Shown here: positions 10,801 through 12,581 of the stretch, piece after piece | Layout of the letters: the number at the start of each line of letters is the position of its first letter | Numbering within the stretch: the first letter of the stretch is position 1 | Assembly (NCBI GenBank): GCA_028565635.1 | Contig: JAOXYB010043949.1 | Span: 1 to 12,581, forward strand | DNA from: Phoronis ovalis | Lineage: Eukaryota; Phoronida; Phoronidae | DNA: 12,581 bases | Reading direction: 5' to 3' | Program-made: the position numbers and the translations under genes | The notes under the pieces: model-generated | What the model was told of the DNA's origin: nothing | What the model saw: only the letters and a program-made list of their open reading frames with translations | The model's database searches: none

Positions 10801-12439
10801 CACCTTTTGTTATGTTTGTGGTTGTAAAATGATTTCCTTATAGTATAGTTGATGTCTTTCTACAGGTTGCTTAATGATAACTGCTTGGATTTTTTGCGCG
10901 AGTGTTGCCATTATCATGGCACGTTATATGAAGCCTATGTGGGCCAACAATAAACTGTGTGGTGAAAAAGTCTGGTTTGCAGTAAGTTTGCAATTTTGGT
11001 TTCTAAATTATGTGTACGGCGCTTTTTATTCCTGAACAGCCTTAAATATGTCCAGGCTGTAGTGTCATGTTTGATGCTTCTACGTTTGTTATAGAAACTT
11101 CAGTGATAAAAACTAAATATTAAGTATATACCTGTAAACAACCCATTTCATTTTGTCAAATACACCACTTCCCTGTACAGGATAATGAACAGTTCTGTTG
11201 TGTATGTAGTGAATATATCTCTGAACCATTTAGTTTATACACAAGGTTTCAGTAAGTAACAGATCAAGGGTTTAGTGCAGGATAGATAATAGATAGAGAG
11301 TATGTGAATATAAATTAAATTCAACTCACTCTTTGGATGACTCGAACCCTCCCTGATATTACTCTTTATTATTACTCCTCTACAGGTGTATAATTTTGTT
11401 GTTTTTCAGATTCATCGTGGTCTCATGATATCTACACTGATATTGACTTGTATTGGCTTCATCATCATCTTTGTTTCCACTAATGGCTACAGCACTGGTC
11501 TAACTGGCCCATCCGTGGCACATCCTATCCTCGGTATCATTGTTACTGCTCTGTGCATTACAAATGTGAGCATTACTTAAGGTTACCAAATATAGTGTCG
11601 TCAGTCAAAGTTGCTGTATTTTGTTATGTTGTCCTGCGTAATTAAATTTATTTCATTTCTAATAAACAATTTTGTATTTAGGTCAATAGACTATTTGCAT
11701 GCTCTTGAGGAGCCGCACTCTGACCCTTTCGATCCCGGCATCTTTTAGTTGTATACAATACTTGTTTTCTTACATCTGACTTTAGAATAGCTTTAAACAG
11801 TGAAAATTTAACAAAGCAAATATACATTAATAAATAGTTGTTTACAGTATGTATTAATATGCCCACAAAAGAAGGGCATTTTTTAGATCAATAAATTTTT
11901 TTGGTTTTGGATCAACATGCAAAGGCAGCCTTTTGTGAATGAATAGCACGAAGAACTACGTCATTGTTCATTCACGAAATGCGACATGCTGAAATTGTTT
12001 GAGTCGGAGACTGGTGGCTCCACCAAGTGCATGCATAATAGTTGTACATATTCTCATGTAGGTTCTTCTTGGAACTAGGTTGTACTGATTATTGCTTTAT
12101 GTGACTTAATTACTATGTTGTTGAAAATTACATTTCACAATATTGTCAACCATGATTATTAATTTAGCTGCAGATGATAGCTTCTTGACATGACTGCAAC
12201 GCAAGAATATAGATATCACATATGCAATCTTACCGTAGACTCGATCTTGCAGCATTCTGCAGTTTTCAAAAACATTGTAGTATGATAATCTTTGTGGTTT
12301 TCCATAAGTTGTTTTCATTAGACATTTTATATGTTTCAGCCCATCATGGCTATATTCCGCTGTCATCCTGGTGATGAGAAAAGACCCATTTTCAATTGGG
12401 CTCACTGGGCTGTTGGTACCATTGCACACATTTTAGCTG
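4661..12439 (+). CDS. FRRS1: Ferric-chelate reductase 1-like protein (reelin-DOMON-cytochrome b561), eleven exons, 3' partial
   Basis: Spliced CDS joining 4661-4868, 5409-5548, 6027-6118, 7244-7346, 8065-8268, 9051-9149, 9975-10128, 10485-10595, 10866-10981, 11410-11565 and 12340-12439. Every intron is GT...AG, and the phases (1,0,2,0,0,0,1,1,0,0,1) keep one open frame of 494 codons. Residues 1-24 look like a signal peptide. Residues 27-165 match a reelin domain (GFLLQAR, VGSTTPIGTF, VTHTN, FTWTAPAAP). A Pro/Thr/Ala linker follows, then a DOMON domain (about 191-345, GWVAVGLS motif) and a b561 core with His370, His411, His447 and His483. Family members are membrane haem proteins that move electrons across the membrane and reduce ferric iron; that role is inferred here, not shown. 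Vertebrate FRRS1 is near 590 residues, so about 100 residues, including the last helices, should lie past the right edge. Orthology to FRRS1 rather than a paralogue is not proven. Confidence 0.93.
4869..5408 (+). other. FRRS1: Intron 1 (540 bases, phase 1)
   Basis: Donor GTAACA, acceptor CTTTTTCAG. The open frame at 5081-5353 inside it has no domain resemblance and is not flanked by phase-compatible splice sites that I could see. Nothing else notable. Confidence 0.85.
5409..5548 (+). CDS. FRRS1: Exon 2: reelin domain, middle part
   Basis: Acceptor CTTTTTCAG ends at 5408 and donor GTAAGA begins at 5549. The first two bases complete a Val codon (residue 70); residues 70-116 follow. VTLGKRQ, FHGFLLQAR (82-90) and the PIGTF segment (97-101) are the most recognisable reelin-domain blocks. 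Cys113, in YGGCTAG, is a likely disulfide partner of Cys34 by analogy with the family. The longer open frame over 5347-5616 is in another frame and is a shadow. Confidence 0.92.
5549..6026 (+). other. FRRS1: Intron 2 (478 bases, phase 0)
   Basis: Donor GTAAGA, acceptor TTCTTTAG. AT-rich, with no repeat or coding signal seen. Confidence 0.85.
6027..6118 (+). CDS. FRRS1: Exon 3: reelin domain, C-terminal strands
   Basis: Acceptor TTCTTTAG ends at 6026 and donor GTAAGT begins at 6119. Codons 117-146 plus two bases. The pattern VTHTN (119-123), a polar Lys/Asn loop, then VFTWTAPAAP (131-140) and GNIEFV is the classic end of reelin domains in FRRS1-type proteins. The exon is too short and too split to show as a long open frame; it was found by domain pattern and phase. 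A second AG two bases further on would break the frame. Confidence 0.92.
6119..7243 (+). other. FRRS1: Intron 3 (1125 bases, phase 2)
   Basis: Donor GTAAGT, acceptor CTTTTTCAG. It is the longest intron in the window. No extra exon is needed, since exons 3 and 4 join within one reelin strand (EFV-ATF). No long open frame or recognisable repeat was seen. Confidence 0.85.
7244..7346 (+). CDS. FRRS1: Exon 4: end of reelin domain and Pro/Thr/Ala linker
   Basis: Acceptor CTTTTTCAG ends at 7243 and donor GTAGGT begins at 7347. One base completes Val147, then residues 148-181. ATFVQTYDTYWIREKS finishes the reelin domain. The stretch from Val165 to Pro181 is rich in Pro, Thr and Ala (TDPTAPMVPTTPAAP) and probably forms a flexible linker to the DOMON domain, possibly O-glycosylated (inference). 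The exon ends in phase 0, so the linker boundary coincides with an exon boundary. Confidence 0.92.
7347..8064 (+). other. FRRS1: Intron 4 (718 bases, phase 0)
   Basis: Donor GTAGGT, acceptor GCCTGTAG. It separates the reelin-plus-linker part from the DOMON part and holds the diverged duplication at 7619-7798. Confidence 0.85.
7619..7798 (+). repeat. Diverged tandem duplication inside intron 4
   Basis: The segment from 7619 to about 7717 is repeated in shorter form from 7725 to about 7798. Matching blocks in order are AGATTGCCTGGTTATAG versus AGATTTCCTAGTTACAG, GAGCAGTTC versus GAACAGTTC, and AAGTTTTTAAATTCTACAG versus AAGTTTTTAAGTTCTACAG followed by AAATA(A/G)AAAAAC. The second copy lacks a middle piece of roughly 25-30 bases. 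An old local duplication is the simplest reading. Confidence 0.8.
8065..8268 (+). CDS. FRRS1: Exon 5: DOMON domain, N-terminal half, with four-cysteine segment
   Basis: Acceptor GCCTGTAG ends at 8064 and donor GTAAAT begins at 8269; 68 codons, residues 182-249, phase 0 at both ends. Cys196, Cys202, Cys209 and Cys214 lie in a compact loop that probably forms disulfides, as in other FRRS1-like proteins. DVLVTWQEDG (215-224), VKFEMMGKAEG and GWVAVGLSKD (237-246) are DOMON beta-strand hallmarks. Met249, the last codon, sits where related haem-binding DOMON domains place their axial Met ligand. A downstream CAG at 8075-8077 would remove 13 bases and break the frame. Confidence 0.94.
8269..9050 (+). 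other. FRRS1: Intron 5 (782 bases, phase 0)
   Basis: Donor GTAAAT, acceptor ATTTTCCAG. It contains a small inverted pair, AGTTTCA and TGAAACT, near 8620-8642. No other structure seen. Confidence 0.85.
9051..9149 (+). CDS. FRRS1: Exon 6: DOMON domain, central part
   Basis: Acceptor ATTTTCCAG ends at 9050 and donor GTAAGT begins at 9150; 33 codons, residues 250-282, phase 0 at both ends. With the end of exon 5 it builds Met-Gly-Asp-Asp followed by AVTDCSV, the segment that follows the axial Met in FRRS1-type DOMON domains. Cys257 may pair with Cys302 in the next exon (inference). The strand after it, FVVRNSFNDGRSNAVL, is typical of the domain. A reverse-strand open frame over the same bases is a shadow. 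Confidence 0.9.
9150..9974 (+). other. FRRS1: Intron 6 (825 bases, phase 0)
   Basis: Donor GTAAGT, acceptor GCTTTTTCAG. The open frame at 9555-9761 within it looks like chance. A perfect short hairpin is listed separately. Confidence 0.85.
9698..9719. repeat. Perfect 9-base hairpin in intron 6
   Basis: TATACCAAT (9698-9706) and ATTGGTATA (9711-9719) are exact reverse complements around a 4-base GAAG loop. GAAG is not a GNRA loop. It may be chance or a small structured element. Confidence 0.65.
9975..10128 (+). CDS. FRRS1: Exon 7: DOMON domain, C-terminal strands
   Basis: Acceptor GCTTTTTCAG ends at 9974 and donor GTAAGT begins at 10129; codons 283-333 plus one base. LVDGLVRCEFTKAK (295-308) and YYLLVARGKMFQ (322-333) correspond to the conserved RCxF strand and the final LLxAxG strand of FRRS1 DOMON domains. 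Cys302 is the conserved cysteine of that strand. This is one of the clearest matches to the family outside the membrane domain. Confidence 0.92.
10129..10484 (+). other. FRRS1: Intron 7 (356 bases, phase 1)
   Basis: Donor GTAAGT, acceptor TTATTTTTAG. The 121-codon reverse-strand open frame at 10189-10554 covers most of it and the start of exon 8; it is judged a shadow. Confidence 0.85.
10485..10595 (+). CDS. FRRS1: Exon 8: end of DOMON, hinge, start of b561 domain with His370
   Basis: Acceptor TTATTTTTAG ends at 10484 and donor GTAAAT begins at 10596; 37 codons (334-370) plus one base. GEKLKHD brings His339 to the place of the second axial ligand of haem-binding DOMON domains. A polar hinge (AVSPAMVNFAEN) leads into VNVLVKVH. 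His370, the last full codon, is the first b561 haem ligand, in the family motif His-Gly-x-Leu-Met; the Gly codon is split by the intron. Confidence 0.91.
10596..10865 (+). other. FRRS1: Intron 8 (270 bases, phase 1)
   Basis: Donor GTAAAT, acceptor TTTCTACAG. It splits the Gly codon right after haem ligand His370. It is the shortest intron in the window. Confidence 0.85.
10866..10981 (+). CDS. FRRS1: Exon 9: b561 first core helix and connecting loop
   Basis: Acceptor TTTCTACAG ends at 10865 and donor GTAAGT begins at 10982; two bases complete Gly371, then residues 372-409. LMITAWIFCASVAIIMARY (373-391) is a transmembrane helix ending in the conserved ARY/ARYxK signature of DOMON-b561 proteins. 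The loop KPMWANNKLCGEK then leads to VWFA, which starts the next helix (the family motif Trp-Phe-x-x-His). Confidence 0.94.
10982..11409 (+). other. FRRS1: Intron 9 (428 bases, phase 0)
   Basis: Donor GTAAGT, acceptor GTTTTTCAG. It falls one codon before the Ile-His411 pair. Exon 10 stays open upstream to an in-frame ATG at 11386, but that ATG lies before the acceptor and is not used. Confidence 0.85.
11410..11565 (+). CDS. FRRS1: Exon 10: b561 second and third core helices with His411 and His447
   Basis: Acceptor GTTTTTCAG ends at 11409 and donor GTGAGC begins at 11566; 52 codons, residues 410-461, phase 0 at both ends. IHRGLM supplies His411; the helix runs on to IIIFV (427-431). A loop with NGYSTGLTG follows, then AHPILGI supplies His447 and starts the third helix. 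The exon ends in Thr460-Asn461, which meets Pro462 across the intron; most relatives have Gln before this Pro. Confidence 0.95.
11566..12339 (+). other. FRRS1: Intron 10 (774 bases, phase 0)
   Basis: Donor GTGAGC, acceptor TATGTTTCAG. It lies between Asn461 and Pro462 in the third b561 helix. The reverse-strand open frame at 11678-11866 shows no family resemblance. Nothing else seen. Confidence 0.85.
12340..12439 (+). CDS. FRRS1: Exon 11: b561 loop and fourth core helix with His483 (last exon in window)
   Basis: Acceptor TATGTTTCAG ends at 12339 and donor GTATGT begins at 12440; 33 codons (462-494) plus one base. PIMAIFRCHPGDEKR (462-476) closes the third helix and forms a basic loop; FNWAHWAVGTIAHILA (479-494) starts the fourth. 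His483 is the probable fourth haem ligand; His491 is a less likely one. The frame ends in phase 1, so at least one further exon must follow outside the window. A 107-codon reverse-strand open frame here is a shadow. Confidence 0.93.
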
Positions 12440-12581
12440 GTATGTCTTTTTGCTGTTTATCCTATCTATAGGATACCCAGCATTGGTATCGTCTTTTGCG
12501 GGATGATTTTCAATATTGTTTATTTTAAAGAAATTCCCTTTTTTAGCTAATAATAACTGTTCCAGCATGAAAAAAGTGCGG
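12440..12581 (+). other. FRRS1: Intron 11, 5' part only
   Basis: It begins with donor GTATGT in phase 1 and runs to the window edge. The rest of the gene (remaining b561 helices, C-terminal tail, stop) lies beyond. Confidence 0.8.

Noticed and set aside
12106-12429. 107-codon - strand open frame
   Set aside because: Antisense shadow over exon 11, which has clear b561 motifs.

Overview
This window looks like animal (metazoan) genomic DNA. It is AT-rich and carries one large intron-split gene on the + strand, with canonical GT...AG introns of about 270 to 1125 bases. No bacterial operon, RNA gene, complete mobile element or CRISPR array was seen. The encoded protein has a reelin + DOMON + cytochrome b561 order, which is an animal arrangement. 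The sequence alone does not settle the species; the AT-richness and frequent ACATGT-type words suit a marine invertebrate such as a mollusc, but this is only an impression.

Layout. Bases 1 to about 4600 hold no convincing coding exon. This part contains an AGGTCA-rich stretch at the left edge, an AT microsatellite, an 11-G run, several short perfect hairpins, and a higher-order tandem repeat (4405-4607) just before the gene. From 4652 to 12439 I could chain eleven coding exons: 4661-4868, 5409-5548, 6027-6118, 7244-7346, 8065-8268, 9051-9149, 9975-10128, 10485-10595, 10866-10981, 11410-11565 and 12340-12439. All junction phases agree, and together they give 494 codons with no stop. The gene runs off the right edge, so the final part of the membrane domain, the stop codon and the 3' UTR lie outside the window.

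The protein is a homologue of ferric-chelate reductase 1 (FRRS1/SDR2). It has a signal peptide, a reelin domain (about residues 27-165), a Pro/Thr/Ala-rich linker (163-190), a DOMON domain (about 191-345) with plausible haem ligands Met249 and His339, and a cytochrome b561 core. The core contains four regularly placed histidines (His370, His411, His447, His483), as expected for two haems b. In this family electrons are thought to pass across the membrane through the b561 haems to acceptors on the outer face.

I found no sign of a novel multi-gene system. The items most worth checking are the acceptor-like higher-order repeat next to the exon-1 splice site, the splice acceptor only 9 bases before the start codon, the Asn in place of the usual Gln before the Pro of the third b561 helix, and the complete lack of N-glycosylation sequons in the predicted extracellular part.
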